From assembly GCA_903876735.1 (NCBI GenBank), contig CAIRAW010000014.1:161776-225775 (forward strand): a DNA stretch of 64,000 nucleotides, written 5' to 3'. This DNA comes from an uncultured beta proteobacterium. Lineage in GTDB: Bacteria > Pseudomonadota > Gammaproteobacteria > Burkholderiales > Burkholderiaceae_C. The notes under the pieces were generated by a model that ran no database searches, was not told the origin of the DNA, and worked only from the letters and a program-made list of their open reading frames with translations. Positions 16,791-27,651 of the stretch are shown here, in pieces. Within the stretch, counting starts at the first letter, position 1; each line of letters starts with the position of its first letter. The position numbers were made by a program, and so were the translations under genes.

Positions 16791-17750
16791 TTAGGGCGCT
16801 GTCATGGCGCGCACGGCGGCTGCGATGGCGTCGGGGCTTATGCGCGACTGCGCTTCCAGCACCGGCGAATAACCAACCGGAATGCGCGGTGCGCCCAGGC
16901 GCCTGATCCTGCAGCCGGTGGCCTCGGCGGCGCTGGCGGCAATTTCAGCGCCAAAGCCCGCGGCCTGCACCGCCTCGTGCACCACCAGCAGCTTGCCGGT
17001 CTTCGCACAAGAATCAAGCACGGTGTCGCGGTCCCACGGCCAGATGGTGCGCAGGTCGATCAGTTCGACGCTGATGCCTTCCTCAGCCAACTTCGCGCAG
17101 GCCGCTTCACACGCCTGCAACTGTTTGCTCCAGCTCACCAGCGTAATCTGCTCGCCGGCACGCAGGATGTGGGCGCGGCCCAGCGTTGCTGGCTGTGTCT
17201 CATCAACCTCGCCACTCACGCCCCACAGCGCCTTGTGCTCCATGTAGACCACCGGATCGCCACAGGCCAGCGCGGCGCGCAGCATCGAATAGTTGTCCTG
17301 CGGTGTGGCCGGGCACAGCACCACCACACCGGGCAGGTGCGCAAACCAGCTCTCGAAAGACTGCGAATGCTGCGCGGCCGAAGCGTCCCAGATGCCGATA
17401 GGCATGCGCACCACCATCGGCACGCGGCCTTGACCACCAAACATGAAGCGGTTCTTGGCCGCCTGGTTGACGATCTCGTCCATGCCGCACAGCGCGAAAT
17501 CAACGACCCGCATCTCGACCACCGGGCGCAGCCCGGCCAGCGCCATGCCGACACCAGCCCCCAGAATGGCGGCCTCGCTGATCGGCGTGTCAATCACGCG
17601 CGCCGCGCCAAAAGTCTGCTGCAAGCCCTGATACTGGCCGAAGATGCCGCCACGGCCCACGTCTTCACCCAGCACCACCACATTGGCGTCATTCTCCATC
17701 TCGCGTTGCACGGCCAGCGCTGCCGCCTGCGCGTAAGTCATCAGCGCCAT
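16791..17750 (-). CDS. 2-oxoacid/acetoin dehydrogenase E1 component, beta subunit
   Basis: The 319-aa transketolase-like beta subunit has VLGEDVGRGGIFGQYQGLQ near residue 27, the pyrimidine-binding region ISEAAILGAGVGMALAG with the glutamate that activates thiamine diphosphate, and a C-terminal transketolase domain (ELIDLRTIWPWD, LLVVHEAVQAAGFGAEIA). Together with the alpha subunit it forms the heterotetrameric E1 that decarboxylates pyruvate, a branched 2-oxoacid or acetoin. It overlaps the end of the alpha gene by 10 bases. No E2 or E3 gene is adjacent; the TRAP operon lies just downstream on the same strand. Confidence 0.9.
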   Translation of the reverse strand: MALMTYAQAAALAVQREMENDANVVVLGEDVGRGGIFGQYQGLQQTFGAARVIDTPISEAAILGAGVGMALAGLRPVVEMRVVDFALCGMDEIVNQAAKNRFMFGGQGRVPMVVRMPIGIWDASAAQHSQSFESWFAHLPGVVVLCPATPQDNYSMLRAALACGDPVVYMEHKALWGVSGEVDETQPATLGRAHILRAGEQITLVSWSKQLQACEAACAKLAEEGISVELIDLRTIWPWDRDTVLDSCAKTGKLLVVHEAVQAAGFGAEIAASAAEATGCRIRRLGAPRIPVGYSPVLEAQSRISPDAIAAAVRAMTAP

Positions 17751-18757
17751 TGGCCTGCTCCCAGGGTTTGCACGTCGGTATAGGCGCTTTCCACAGCGGG
17801 CCAGGGCGCGGCACCGGCAATGCGCAAAGCAACCGTCACCTCCTCGGTGGCCGTCTGCTCAATGGCGTCAAGCGCGCTCGCGACGGTGCCGGGCAGCGCC
17901 AGGTACTGCGCGCGGGCGCGTGCAATCGGGTCGGTCTGCAAGGCTTGCTGTAGCTCGGCGGCGTTGCGGTAGGCTGCAAGGTCAACCGAGACATGGCCCT
18001 TGACTCGGTAGGTGATGGCGTGCAAGAGACGCGGACCGGCTCCGGCGCGCACCTGCTGCACCAGTTGCGCCGCGGCGGCATGCACCGCCAGCACATCGTT
18101 GCCATCGACCTGCACCGCGGCGATGTCCAGACTCAGGGCGCGCGCCGTGGCGCCGTCACCGGCCGTCATCGGGCCGCTGGCGGTAGTGGCGCTCCAGCGG
18201 TTGTCTTCACAAACAAACAGCACCGGCAATTCATAGACGCGTGCCCAGTTCAATGCTTCGAGAAAAGGGCCACGGTTGATCGCGCCGTCGCCGAAGAAGC
18301 AGACCGTGATGGCGTCACGCTGCTGCAATTTTTGCGCGTGCGCTGCGCCGACAGCAATCGGCAGCCCAGCCGCCACAACGCCATTGGCACCGAGCATGCC
18401 AACCGAAAAATCAGCAATGTGCATGGAGCCGCCCTTGCCGCCGTTGAGGCCGCCGGCCTTGCCAAACAGCTCGCTCATCATGCCCTGCAAATCGGCACCC
18501 TTGGCCAGCGTGTGGCCGTGGCCGCGATGGGTGGAGGTGATGTAGTCGGTGCGGCGCAAATGGGCGCAGACGCCGGCCGGCACCGCTTCCTGGCCGGTTG
18601 AGAGATGCAGCGGACCGCGCACTTTGGCGCTGCCGTCAGCCGCCTTGCCGTAAGCGCTGACGCCACCCTGGCTCGCCGCCTCGGCGGCGTTCTCGAACGC
18701 GCGGATGCGCACCATGGTGCGGTACAAGCCCGCCAATCGTTCTATTTGGTCTGTCAC
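17741..18757 (-). CDS. 2-oxoacid/acetoin dehydrogenase E1 component, alpha subunit
   Basis: The 338-aa thiamine-diphosphate-dependent subunit has the cofactor motif beginning GDGAINRGPF and ending CEDN about 30 residues later, plus GGKGGSMHIAD and STHRGHGHTLAKG in the active-site loops. Length and motifs fit the PdhA/AcoA group rather than the long single-chain AceE. The start at 18757 has GGAGG a few bases upstream (CCTCC on the + strand). The substrate cannot be decided; acetoin or pyruvate are the usual members. The closeness to a carboxylate TRAP transporter suggests import and decarboxylation of a 2-oxoacid, as inference. Confidence 0.9.
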   Translation of the reverse strand: MTDQIERLAGLYRTMVRIRAFENAAEAASQGGVSAYGKAADGSAKVRGPLHLSTGQEAVPAGVCAHLRRTDYITSTHRGHGHTLAKGADLQGMMSELFGKAGGLNGGKGGSMHIADFSVGMLGANGVVAAGLPIAVGAAHAQKLQQRDAITVCFFGDGAINRGPFLEALNWARVYELPVLFVCEDNRWSATTASGPMTAGDGATARALSLDIAAVQVDGNDVLAVHAAAAQLVQQVRAGAGPRLLHAITYRVKGHVSVDLAAYRNAAELQQALQTDPIARARAQYLALPGTVASALDAIEQTATEEVTVALRIAGAAPWPAVESAYTDVQTLGAGQWR

Positions 18758-18832
18758 CTTGCCTCCAGGAATGCAAACTATTTTTCGAATTGCATTGTAG
18801 GAGACGAAATTTCAGGCTCGCCTGCCGTGGCG

Positions 18833-20509
18833 CTAGAACAGACCCGAAATCCGGCCCTCGTCATCGATGTCGATGCGTGACGAGGCTGGTTCTTTGGGCA
18901 GGCCCGGCATGGTCATGATGTCGCCGCAAATCATCACCACGAACTCGGCCCCCGCTGCCAGCCGAACCTCGCGGATGTTGACCATGTGGCCGCTCGGCGC
19001 ACCGCGCAGCAGCGGGTCGGTCGAGAACGAGTACTGCGTCTTCGCCACGCACACCGGGTAGTGGCCAAAGCCGTCCTTCTGCAACTGCGCAATCTTGTTG
19101 CGCACGGCAGAGTCGGCCGAGATATCGGCAGCGCCATAGATTTTGGTGGCGATCGCCTTCATCTTGTCCCACAGGCTGTCCTCATCGGCGTAGACAAAGC
19201 GCATGTGGGCGGTTCCCGACTCGGCCACCTTGACCACCGCATGCGCCAGTTCCTCGGCGCCGGCCGAGCCCTCGGCCCAGTGCCGGCAGATCACCACCTG
19301 CACGCCCTGGCGGTCCATGTGGCGGCGCAGCACGGCCAATTCAGCGTCGGTGTCGGATGTGAAGTGATTGAGCGCAACAATGCACGGCAGTCCGTAGCGA
19401 TGGCGAATGTTCTCGACGTGGCGCTCCAGATTGACCAGCCCTTTTTCAACTGCTGCCACATTGGGCAACGAGAAATCGGCCGGCGCCACACCGCCGTGGG
19501 CCTTGAGCGCGCGCAAGGTGGCAACGATGACAGCCACGTCCGGACGCAGACCCGACTTGCGGCACTTGATGTCGATGAACTTCTCGGCCCCGAGATCTGC
19601 GCCGAAGCCGGCTTCGGTCACCACGTATTCGCCGAGCTTGAGTGCGGCCTGCGTCGCGGTGACGGAGTTGCAGCCATGCGCGATATTGGCGAACGGGCCG
19701 CCGTGGATGATGGCCGGGTTGTTCTCCAGCGTCTGCACCAGGTTCGGCTTGATAGCGTCCTTGAGCAGTGCCGCCATCGCGCCCTGCGCCTGCAGATCGC
19801 TGGCGCGAATGGGTGTCAGGTCGCGCCGGTAGCCGACGATGATGTTGGCCAGGCGCGCCTTGAGGTCCTTGCGTGAGGTCGCCAGGCAGAAGATGGCCAT
19901 GACCTCGGAGGCAACGACGATGTCAAAACCGTCCTCGCGCGGAAAGCCGTTGCTCGAACCGCCCAGTGAAATCACGGTCGAGCGTAGCGCGCGGTCGTTC
20001 ATGTCCATGACGCGGCGCCAGACAATGCGGCGTGAATCAAAACGCAGCGTGTTGCCGTGGTGGATGTGGTTGTCAATCAGCGCCGCCAACAGGTTGTGGG
20101 CCAGCGCGATGGCGTTGAAGTCGCCGGTGAAATGCAGGTTGATGTCTTCCATCGGCACGACCTGGGCATAGCCACCGCCGGCGGCGCCGCCCTTCATGCC
20201 GAACACGGGACCGAGCGATGGCTCGCGCAGCGCGATCACGCAGCGTTTGCCGATGCGGTTCAGGGCGTCACCCAGCCCGACCACGGTGGTGGTCTTGCCT
20301 TCGCCGGCCGCGGTTGGGCTGATGGCCGTGACCAGCACCAGTTTGCCGTTGGGGCCGGTCTGCTGGTTGAGCCAGGCCAGATCAATCTTGGCCTTGTAGT
20401 GACCGTAGGGTTCCAGCGCCTGCGCCGGTATGCCCAGGCGCTGCTGCGCCATCTGCAAAACAGGTTGAAGGCTTGCCGCTTGGGCAATTTCAATGTCGGA
20501 GAGAGCCAC
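18833..20509 (-). CDS. fhs: Formate-tetrahydrofolate ligase
   Basis: The 558-aa enzyme uses ATP to join formate to tetrahydrofolate, giving 10-formyl-THF. Features are [10 protein letters not shown] near residue 36, the P-loop-like [19 protein letters not shown] near residue 66, the [20 protein letters not shown] region, [20 protein letters not shown], and the C-terminal [12 protein letters not shown] and [10 protein letters not shown]. The length matches the family. The upstream gene is the GGDEF-EAL protein, only 17 bases away, but functional linkage is doubtful. Confidence 0.96.
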   Translation of the reverse strand: MALSDIEIAQAASLQPVLQMAQQRLGIPAQALEPYGHYKAKIDLAWLNQQTGPNGKLVLVTAISPTAAGEGKTTTVVGLGDALNRIGKRCVIALREPSLGPVFGMKGGAAGGGYAQVVPMEDINLHFTGDFNAIALAHNLLAALIDNHIHHGNTLRFDSRRIVWRRVMDMNDRALRSTVISLGGSSNGFPREDGFDIVVASEVMAIFCLATSRKDLKARLANIIVGYRRDLTPIRASDLQAQGAMAALLKDAIKPNLVQTLENNPAIIHGGPFANIAHGCNSVTATQAALKLGEYVVTEAGFGADLGAEKFIDIKCRKSGLRPDVAVIVATLRALKAHGGVAPADFSLPNVAAVEKGLVNLERHVENIRHRYGLPCIVALNHFTSDTDAELAVLRRHMDRQGVQVVICRHWAEGSAGAEELAHAVVKVAESGTAHMRFVYADEDSLWDKMKAIATKIYGAADISADSAVRNKIAQLQKDGFGHYPVCVAKTQYSFSTDPLLRGAPSGHMVNIREVRLAAGAEFVVMICGDIMTMPGLPKEPASSRIDIDDEGRISGLF

Positions 20510-20526
20510 GATGCTTCCTTTTCTTG

Positions 20527-23052
20527 TCAGTCACTGAGCGCCGTCAGCGCCTTGATGACCGCCTTGTCCCTGCAGGCCATCTCAAATTCCGTCAGCGGCA
20601 AAGCCGCACCATACAAATAGCCCTGGTAATTGTGGCAGCCCATTTCCGCCAGAAGATCGCGCTGCGCCTGCGTCTCCACACCCTCAGCGATCACGCCAAG
20701 CCCCATGCTGTGGGCCAGCGCAATGACCATCCGGGCGATAGCCGCGTCGTCGGGGTCGCTCAAAATGTCGCGTACAAAGCTCTGGTCAATCTTGAGTTGG
20801 TCCAGCGGCAGGCGCTTCAGGTACGACAGCGATGAATAGCCGGTGCCAAAATCATCCAGCGCAAACTGCACGCCCCTGGCCTTGAGCGCGTGCATCGTGT
20901 CGATCATGTTCTGCACATCGTTGAGCAGCAGACTCTCGGTCAGTTCAAGCTTGAGCAAACCCGGGTTGGCGCCGCTTCGCTCCAGCGTTGCCAGAACCTG
21001 GGCAACAAAGTCACGGTCATGAAACTGGTGGGCGCTGACGTTCACCGCCAGCGTCAAATGCTCCATCCCGGCCTGTTTGGCCCACAGCGCCAGTTGGGCA
21101 CAGGCTGTTTCCAGCACCCACAGCCCGAGCGGCAGAATCAGGCCGGACTTCTCGGCCTGCGCAATGAACTCGCCGGGCGACACCCAGCCGCGCTTGGGAT
21201 GCTGCCAGCGCAGCAGGGCCTCGACGCCAACGATCCGGTTCGCGCCATCGACCTGGGCCTGGTAGTGGACGCGGAACTGTTCTTCCAGCAGTGCCGCACG
21301 CAGGTCTTCGTCCAGCACGACACGGGCCGAGATCTCCATCTGCATCTGGGGATCAAAAAAACGCAGCGTGTTGCGGCCTGCGTCCTTGGCCTTGTACATG
21401 GCAAGATCGGCCCGTATCAACACGCTATCGACCTCCTCGGCGTGATCACCAAACAGGGTGACGCCGATGCTGATCGTGCAGTTGTGCGCCCAGTAGCCGA
21501 GTTCAAAATAGCGACTCAACTGGAGCCGAACCTTTTCGGCCACCAAGGCGGCCTGGTTGGCGGCCTGCAGCGCATCCTCGCCCAGGTCTTCGAGCAGCAC
21601 AACAAATTCATCGCCGCCGAGCCGGGCCACCGTATCAGAACTCCGCACGCTCGCCTCCAGGCGCCGCGCGACCTGCTCCAGCAACAGGTCGCCCTGCTTG
21701 TGCCCGAGCGTGTCGTTGAGGTTCTTGAAATGGTCCAGATCAATCAGGATCAACGCACCATGCTGCTGGCGACGAACGCTGGAAGCCAGTGCATGCTGAA
21801 GGCGGTCCATCAACAGCAGCCGATTGGGCAGAGCGGTCAGCGAATCGAAGAAGGCCAGTTTGCGAATTTGCTGCTCCGCCAGCTTGCGCTCGGTAATATC
21901 CTGAATCGTGCCTTTGAGAAAAGCCGGCGTACCGTCCGCGTCGTAGATAAACCGGCCCAGCGCGGCGACCCAGCGTGTCTGACCATCACAGGGGCGGATG
22001 ATCTCGTAGTCCATGTTGAATTTCCCGTCACCCTGCACAACGCTCTGGTAATAGTCCAGCATCTTCTTCTCATAGCCCGGCGCCATGAGCTTGCCCCAGT
22101 TTTCGATATTGGTCACAAAGGAAGCATCAATGCCAAATATCTGTTCCAGTGCCGGTGACGCCTGCCAGACGCCAGTCTTGAGGTCTGTGATGTAAGACCC
22201 GATCTGTGCCAGTGCCTGCGCTTCGTTCAGCGACTTTTCACTTTCGCGCAATTCCGTCTCAGCCTGTTTGCGCTCGCTGATGTCTTCCACGATGCACCAG
22301 ATGTACTGCTGGCCATCCCTGCCCGTCAGCAGCACGCCCGACAAGCACAGCGGGATCAGGCTGCCGTCCTTGCGGATGTACTCCTTGTCATAGGGACCAA
22401 AACGCCCGGTGCGCACAATGGTTTGCATTTGCAGGGCTTCGCTCGCCATGTACTTTTCGGGGGTCAGTTTCCAGTAGTCAAGCGCCTTCAATTCTTCGGT
22501 GCTGTAGCCGCACATGGCGCGAAACGATTCATTGAACTCGACGAAGTGGCCGCTCATGTCGGCCATGGCAATACCCAGGGGCGAAACCTCATACAGCCCG
22601 CGCAACTGGTCTTCCTTTTCGCGCAGATGAGCCTCGAGTTCCTTCTTTGCCGTGATGTCCGACACCAGTGCATAAAACCCAACGACCTCAGTTCCGGCAA
22701 TATCGGGGATGTACTGCGCCAGCGCGATGCGGGGCGACTTGCTGCCCGGCGTGGCAATGACGCGCTCGAATTGCTGTTCCCGACCTTCCAATGCCGCTTC
22801 GATATAGGGCCGGTTGACCTGGTATCGCTCCTCACCGATCACCTCGCGGATGTGCATGCCGGGCATCTTCGCCGGATCGATGCCAAACCATTGGGCATAA
22901 GCCTGATTGCCAAAGCGATTGCGCAAGCTGCGGTCCCAATAGCCAATCATGGCCGGAACCTTCTCATCGTCAGACTGCAGTTGGTGCTCACGGCCGCGGC
23001 TGTCAACGCTGGCCGGGGACGATGTCAGCGCTCCTGATTGATCGCGCGTCAT
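20527..23052 (-). CDS. PAS-GGDEF-EAL cyclic-di-GMP signalling protein
   Basis: The 841-aa protein has three PAS/PAC modules (about residues 30-140, 145-265 and 275-390; the second and third end in DISERKQAE and DITERKLAE). A diguanylate cyclase domain with intact [11 protein letters not shown] (about residue 467) and a C-terminal EAL phosphodiesterase domain ([38 protein letters not shown]) follow. Both catalytic motifs appear intact, so either activity is possible. No transmembrane segments are visible, so it is a cytosolic sensor of unknown signal. No ribosome site decides the exact start. Confidence 0.92.
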   Translation of the reverse strand: MTRDQSGALTSSPASVDSRGREHQLQSDDEKVPAMIGYWDRSLRNRFGNQAYAQWFGIDPAKMPGMHIREVIGEERYQVNRPYIEAALEGREQQFERVIATPGSKSPRIALAQYIPDIAGTEVVGFYALVSDITAKKELEAHLREKEDQLRGLYEVSPLGIAMADMSGHFVEFNESFRAMCGYSTEELKALDYWKLTPEKYMASEALQMQTIVRTGRFGPYDKEYIRKDGSLIPLCLSGVLLTGRDGQQYIWCIVEDISERKQAETELRESEKSLNEAQALAQIGSYITDLKTGVWQASPALEQIFGIDASFVTNIENWGKLMAPGYEKKMLDYYQSVVQGDGKFNMDYEIIRPCDGQTRWVAALGRFIYDADGTPAFLKGTIQDITERKLAEQQIRKLAFFDSLTALPNRLLLMDRLQHALASSVRRQQHGALILIDLDHFKNLNDTLGHKQGDLLLEQVARRLEASVRSSDTVARLGGDEFVVLLEDLGEDALQAANQAALVAEKVRLQLSRYFELGYWAHNCTISIGVTLFGDHAEEVDSVLIRADLAMYKAKDAGRNTLRFFDPQMQMEISARVVLDEDLRAALLEEQFRVHYQAQVDGANRIVGVEALLRWQHPKRGWVSPGEFIAQAEKSGLILPLGLWVLETACAQLALWAKQAGMEHLTLAVNVSAHQFHDRDFVAQVLATLERSGANPGLLKLELTESLLLNDVQNMIDTMHALKARGVQFALDDFGTGYSSLSYLKRLPLDQLKIDQSFVRDILSDPDDAAIARMVIALAHSMGLGVIAEGVETQAQRDLLAEMGCHNYQGYLYGAALPLTEFEMACRDKAVIKALTALSD

Positions 23053-23155
23053 CTATCTGATGTTTCCGATGGTGGTTTGACTCTTGGCCAAACTCGAATA
23101 GTTAACCCGTAACAAATATACACGATTCGTCCAGGACCGCTTGCAAAATTGCCCG

Positions 23156-24412
23156 CTACAGCGGCAGACCCAGATACCGCAGAACGCCCTGCCCGGCCCG
23201 GTAACCACTGGCAAAGCAGGCCGTCATTAGATAGCCCCCCGTGGGGGCCTCCCAGTCGAGCATCTCGCCAGCGCAGAAAACGCCGTGCCACTGCGTCAGC
23301 GCCAGGTTCCTGTCCATGGCATCGAAGCGCACGCCGCCGGCGCTGCTGATGGCTTCATCAAGCGGGCGCGTGGCGGCCAGTGTGATTGGTAACGCCTTGA
23401 TGGCAGCGGCCAGCGTGGCGCTGTCGTGCATCTGTTCCTTGCTCAGCAGTTCGTGCAGGATGGCGGCCTTGATGCCGTCGAGATGCAAGCGGCCCTTGAG
23501 GTGGCTCGATAGCGAACGCGAGCCGCGCGGATGGCTGACCTCGGCGAGCACGCGATCAAAGCTCATGTCGGGCAACAGGTCCAGTTCGAACATGGCCGCG
23601 CCGTGCGCCAGAATTTCGTCGCGCAGCAAACTCGACGCGGCGTAGATCAGGCTGCCCTCGACGCCACCAGCGGTCAGCACGAACTCGCCCTTGCGCTGAA
23701 AACTCTGGCCGTCCGAGTTCGTGACGCGAATGGCCACCGACTTGAAAGGCTGTCCGGCAAAGCGGTCAGTGAAATGCGCACTCCAGCCGCCTTTCACATT
23801 GAAGCCGCAGTTGGCGGGCAGCAGCGGCGCCAGCGCCACACCGCGCGCCTGCAGCCACGGCATCCAGGCACCGTCGGAGCCCAGGCGCGCCCAACTGCCG
23901 CCACCGAGCGCCAGCAGCACGGCGTCGGCCTGTGCCTGCACCGGGCCCTGCGGCGTATCAAAGCCCAGGCTCAGGCCCGACACAGCGTCCGCTGCCGCGC
24001 CGTTCCAGCGATGGCGCATATGGAACTGCACGGCCGGCCCCGTGGCGGGATGACGCAAACGCTGCAGCCAGGCGCGCAGCAGCGGCGCTGCCTTCATGTC
24101 CGCCGGAAAGACCCGGCCCGAGCTGCCGACAAAGGTTTCGACACCGAGGCCACTGGCCCAGGCGCGCAACTGCGTGGCGTCAAAATCCTGTAGCAGGTCT
24201 GCGATCGGCTCGCGCCGCGCGCCGTAGCGCGTGACAAAGATGTCGGCCGGCTCGGCGTGTGTCAGGTTAAGCCCGCCCTTGCCCGCGAGCAGGAATTTGC
24301 GCCCGACCGAGGGCATGGCGTCATAGACATGAACCTCAACCCCGGCCTTGCTCAGCACCTCGGCCGCCATCAAACCAGCCGGGCCTGCGCCCACCACCAT
24401 CACTTTTTTCAT
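23156..24412 (-). CDS. HI0933/BaiN-family flavoprotein (NAD(P)/FAD-dependent oxidoreductase)
   Basis: The 418-aa flavoprotein begins with a dinucleotide-binding motif, VMVVGAGPAGLMAAEVLSKAG, followed by VGRKFLLAGKGGLNLTHAEP, a strong hallmark of the HI0933 family. The C-terminal AGEMLDWEAPTGGYLMTACFASG closes the FAD site. The reaction is unknown for most members. The ATG overlaps the stop of the helicase-nuclease gene by four bases (ATGA), so it is translated as part of that operon, although a role in DNA repair is not known. Confidence 0.88.
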   Translation of the reverse strand: MKKVMVVGAGPAGLMAAEVLSKAGVEVHVYDAMPSVGRKFLLAGKGGLNLTHAEPADIFVTRYGARREPIADLLQDFDATQLRAWASGLGVETFVGSSGRVFPADMKAAPLLRAWLQRLRHPATGPAVQFHMRHRWNGAAADAVSGLSLGFDTPQGPVQAQADAVLLALGGGSWARLGSDGAWMPWLQARGVALAPLLPANCGFNVKGGWSAHFTDRFAGQPFKSVAIRVTNSDGQSFQRKGEFVLTAGGVEGSLIYAASSLLRDEILAHGAAMFELDLLPDMSFDRVLAEVSHPRGSRSLSSHLKGRLHLDGIKAAILHELLSKEQMHDSATLAAAIKALPITLAATRPLDEAISSAGGVRFDAMDRNLALTQWHGVFCAGEMLDWEAPTGGYLMTACFASGYRAGQGVLRYLGLPL

Positions 24413-27400
24413 TCCATATCCTCAAGTTCCAACACAGCCCCCTGGGCTGTCAAAAAGGCGGCCCGCACCATCTGGTCGGGGTAAATCGCCTGCACCGCGG
24501 CGCGGTAGTCATTCAGTTGCGCGCGCAACGCCATCTGCGCCTGCGGCGCGGCAGCGCTCTTGTAGTCCAGCACCCACCACTGCCCGGCATGGTCGCCGTC
24601 GCGGCGTTGCACCAGGCGATCAATCTGCCGGTACTGGCCCCGGTAGCTGAGCCCGACTTCATTGCCGGCCCAGGCGATGGCGGCCGGGTCCCAGGCCCAG
24701 GCGCCTGCGCCTTGCAGGATACAGGTGGCTAGACTCGCCGCATGCAAGGCCTGCGCCGGGCTCAGCTCGAATTCATGCGCCACCGCCGCCGTGCCTTGGG
24801 CCGAGACGGCGCCCCATTCCAGCAGGCGGTGCATGGCCTTGCCGATGCGTGCCGCTAGCGGATCGCCGTCCAGCGCGGCAACCGGCGCAGCCGCAGGCAG
24901 CGTTGCCGGCGGCAACTCCTTCAGGTCAAACAGCGTCGGCGCCGAGGCGCTGGCCTTGACGGGCGAGGGCGTCAGGGCTGCTGCTTCAAGCAGCCCGGTT
25001 TGTGTCAGGCGTTGCCACCAACTGCGCGGTGCAGCGCGGTGCGGCACGATGCTGGAGACGACCAGGGTCTGACGGGCGCGGGTCAACGCGACGTAGAGCG
25101 CATTGAGCTCCTCGCGCTGGCGCTCGAGAAGCTCAGCCGCCAACAGAGCGGCGGCGCTGGCCGGCGGCTGGCTCTCGCTGGCCAAAAAGACGAAGGCCTG
25201 TGGCCAGGTCGCCTCGCCCGGCCAATCGACCAGCACTGTCATGCTGTCGGCGTTGCGCAGCGGCGTGTCGGTATCGAGCAGCAACACACTGTGCGCCTCC
25301 AGCCCCTTGGCGCCATGAATGGTGAGCAGGCGCACTGCCTGCGGATTGACGGCCGCCGGTGCGCGCACGCCGCCAGCCTTGAGCGCGCGCACCAGCGCAT
25401 AAGGCGTGGCGAAACGCCCACCCCCCATTTGCAGCGAGGCACCGAGCAAGGCGCGCAAATTGGCCAGAACGGTCTCGCGCTGATGGGCGGGCGCAGCAGC
25501 GCTAAAGCGCGCCAATACGGCGCCGTCGCTGTAAATGGCTTGCAGCGCGTCATGTGGCGGCCAGGCGTCGACCCAGCTTTTCCAGCGCTGCAAGCTGGCC
25601 GCCACCGGACGCTGATCGGGCGTGACGATGTTGCTGGTCTGCAGCAGTTCAAACCAGGACGCCGACCCCTGCCCCTTGGCCTGGGCCAGTTGCACCAGGG
25701 CTTGATCGTCAAGTGCAAACAGCGGCGACCTGAGTACGCGCGCGAGCGACAAATCATGCTGCGTCGAGACCAGCACATCGAGCAGCGCGACGATGTCCTG
25801 CACTTCGCAGCACTCGATCAGTTCGGTGTTGTCGCCGATCTGGGCAGCGATCTGCAGACGGCGCAATTCGTCCTGCAGCGGCAGCAGTGCTGAGCGCTTG
25901 CGCGCCAGTACCATGATATTTTCCGGCTGCAGCGCCACGCCGTTGGCCGGTGCCAGTTGCCGGGCAATCCAGCGCGCAGCCTGGCGCGCCTCCAGCACGT
26001 GCAGCGTTTCTTCCGGCACTTCGCGTGGACTGCGCAGGCTGTCACGCCAAGCTTGCGCCTGCGCTGCGTCATCGGCGGCCTCGGCAACAACCGGTCGCGG
26101 GATCGCTGCCAACTGGCACAAGCTGGCGCCGCTCTGCGAACTGGTGGTGTGCGTCCGGTAACCCTCAAAGCCATCGGCCTGCACGGCGTCGAGCATCACC
26201 GCGTTCACGGTGGCGATCACGCCGCTGGCGTTGCGCCGCGTGTGGTCGCAACTGAGCAGGTCGCCTTGCAGCGCGTCGCGCACAAAGGCCTGCGCCGCCT
26301 TGAACACCTGCGGCTCGGCGCGGCGAAAGCGGTAAATGCTTTGCTTGGGGTCGCCGACGATGAAGACGCTGGGCGCATGGCTGCCGGCGCCGGCGTAACC
26401 ACTGAGCCAGGAGCGCAGCGCCTGCCACTGCAAGGGATTGGTGTCCTGAAATTCATCGATCAGAAGCTGGCGCACGCGCACATCAAGCCGCTCCTGCACC
26501 CAGCCTGAGAGCACCGGGTCGCCCAGCATCAGCAGCGCGGCGCGTTCGACATCGTTCATGTCGATCCAGCCGCGTTCGAGCTTGAGCGCCGCATAGGCCT
26601 TGAGCAGCACGCGGCTCAGGCGCGTCATGCGCTGCTGGTAGCACCAGGCGGCCTGTTGCTGGCGTGCCGCCAACACCTGCAACACCAGGTCCTGCGCCAT
26701 TCGCACCTGCGCGATGCCGGCCAACTTCTCGCCAAACTTGCGCGGCTTCTCATCCTTCGTCAGCAACGCGTCCAATATGCCCTGCAGGTCGCCACTGCCA
26801 AGCGCTGTTTCCAATTCAACACCCTTGGCGGAAAAACTCGGGGCGCTCGCCTGGCCCAAGGCCCTGGCCGCGTCCAGCAACGCCTGCCAGCGTTGCGGCT
26901 GCGCGCGCAGATAATCCTCTGGCTCAGCCAGCCCGGCAAAGCCGGCGCAATGCGCATCGAAGTTGGGCACCGACAGCGTCACCACACCCTGCGCATCGGC
27001 CAGCACAAATTCGGTTCGTTTGTCGAGCGCGGTCTGCAAGGCCTTCTCGGTCTGCGCGCGACCGTAGGCAAAGACCACCGCCTCGAAGTCGGCCTTCCGC
27101 TCGGCATCGAGTACCAGCGCCGCATAGAAACGCCGCCAGACCAGTTCTTTCGGTTTGGCATCGTCTTCCAGCAACTCATAGTCAGCCGGCAATTCCATCT
27201 GCTGCAGCAAGGCCAGCGGTGCGCTGCGCAACAAGGCAGCAAACCAGCTGTGGAAGGTGCGAACCTGAACCTGGCGCGCGCTGGCGAGCATCTGCTGGTA
27301 CAGGTTTGCCAACTGCTCGGGCAGAACCGACTGCGCCTCGTCCTCGATCAGCACACCGCGATCGCGCAGCGCTTGCAGCAGGGTCGCGCGATCAGCGGCG

Positions 27401-27651
27401 GCAAACTCGGCCAGCCACTGGTAAAGGCGTTCGCGCATCTCGCCAGCGGCGCGGCGCGTGAAGGTGATGGCCAGGATCTCCTGCGGCGCCACGCCGTCGA
27501 GCAAGGCGCGCACGATGCGCGAGACCAGCATCCAGGTCTTGCCGGCACCGGCACAGGCCTCGACCGCCACACTGCGCCGAGGGTCGCAGGCGACCGCATA
27601 AAAAGCCTGGTCGCTGACGCGCTGGCCGTTGAGCTCGTAGGCCGCGCTCAT
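24409..27651 (-). CDS. addA: UvrD/AddA-type helicase-nuclease
   Basis: The 1080-aa superfamily 1 helicase has Walker A ACAGAGKTWMLVSR near residue 34, TFTRRAAGEMRERL (motif Ia), LIDEFQDTNPLQW (motif II), IVGDPKQSIYRFRRAEP (motif III), LLTIHGAKGLEAHSVLLLD (motif V) and LYVALTRARQTLVVS (motif VI). A C-terminal PD-(D/E)XK nuclease is indicated by WWVLDYKSAA. With the partner gene it should form an AddAB/RexAB complex that processes double-strand breaks for recombination. The start overlaps the stop of the upstream gene by four bases. Proteins of this type in beta-proteobacteria are often simply called UvrD/REP helicase. Confidence 0.88.
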   Translation of the reverse strand: MSAAYELNGQRVSDQAFYAVACDPRRSVAVEACAGAGKTWMLVSRIVRALLDGVAPQEILAITFTRRAAGEMRERLYQWLAEFAAADRATLLQALRDRGVLIEDEAQSVLPEQLANLYQQMLASARQVQVRTFHSWFAALLRSAPLALLQQMELPADYELLEDDAKPKELVWRRFYAALVLDAERKADFEAVVFAYGRAQTEKALQTALDKRTEFVLADAQGVVTLSVPNFDAHCAGFAGLAEPEDYLRAQPQRWQALLDAARALGQASAPSFSAKGVELETALGSGDLQGILDALLTKDEKPRKFGEKLAGIAQVRMAQDLVLQVLAARQQQAAWCYQQRMTRLSRVLLKAYAALKLERGWIDMNDVERAALLMLGDPVLSGWVQERLDVRVRQLLIDEFQDTNPLQWQALRSWLSGYAGAGSHAPSVFIVGDPKQSIYRFRRAEPQVFKAAQAFVRDALQGDLLSCDHTRRNASGVIATVNAVMLDAVQADGFEGYRTHTTSSQSGASLCQLAAIPRPVVAEAADDAAQAQAWRDSLRSPREVPEETLHVLEARQAARWIARQLAPANGVALQPENIMVLARKRSALLPLQDELRRLQIAAQIGDNTELIECCEVQDIVALLDVLVSTQHDLSLARVLRSPLFALDDQALVQLAQAKGQGSASWFELLQTSNIVTPDQRPVAASLQRWKSWVDAWPPHDALQAIYSDGAVLARFSAAAPAHQRETVLANLRALLGASLQMGGGRFATPYALVRALKAGGVRAPAAVNPQAVRLLTIHGAKGLEAHSVLLLDTDTPLRNADSMTVLVDWPGEATWPQAFVFLASESQPPASAAALLAAELLERQREELNALYVALTRARQTLVVSSIVPHRAAPRSWWQRLTQTGLLEAAALTPSPVKASASAPTLFDLKELPPATLPAAAPVAALDGDPLAARIGKAMHRLLEWGAVSAQGTAAVAHEFELSPAQALHAASLATCILQGAGAWAWDPAAIAWAGNEVGLSYRGQYRQIDRLVQRRDGDHAGQWWVLDYKSAAAPQAQMALRAQLNDYRAAVQAIYPDQMVRAAFLTAQGAVLELEDME

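Noticed and set aside
20890..22158. Long open frame opposite the GGDEF-EAL gene (422 codons)
   Set aside because: It lies wholly antisense to a gene with clear domains, is rich in Gln, His and Arg as antisense frames of GC-rich genes are, and has no recognisable motif.
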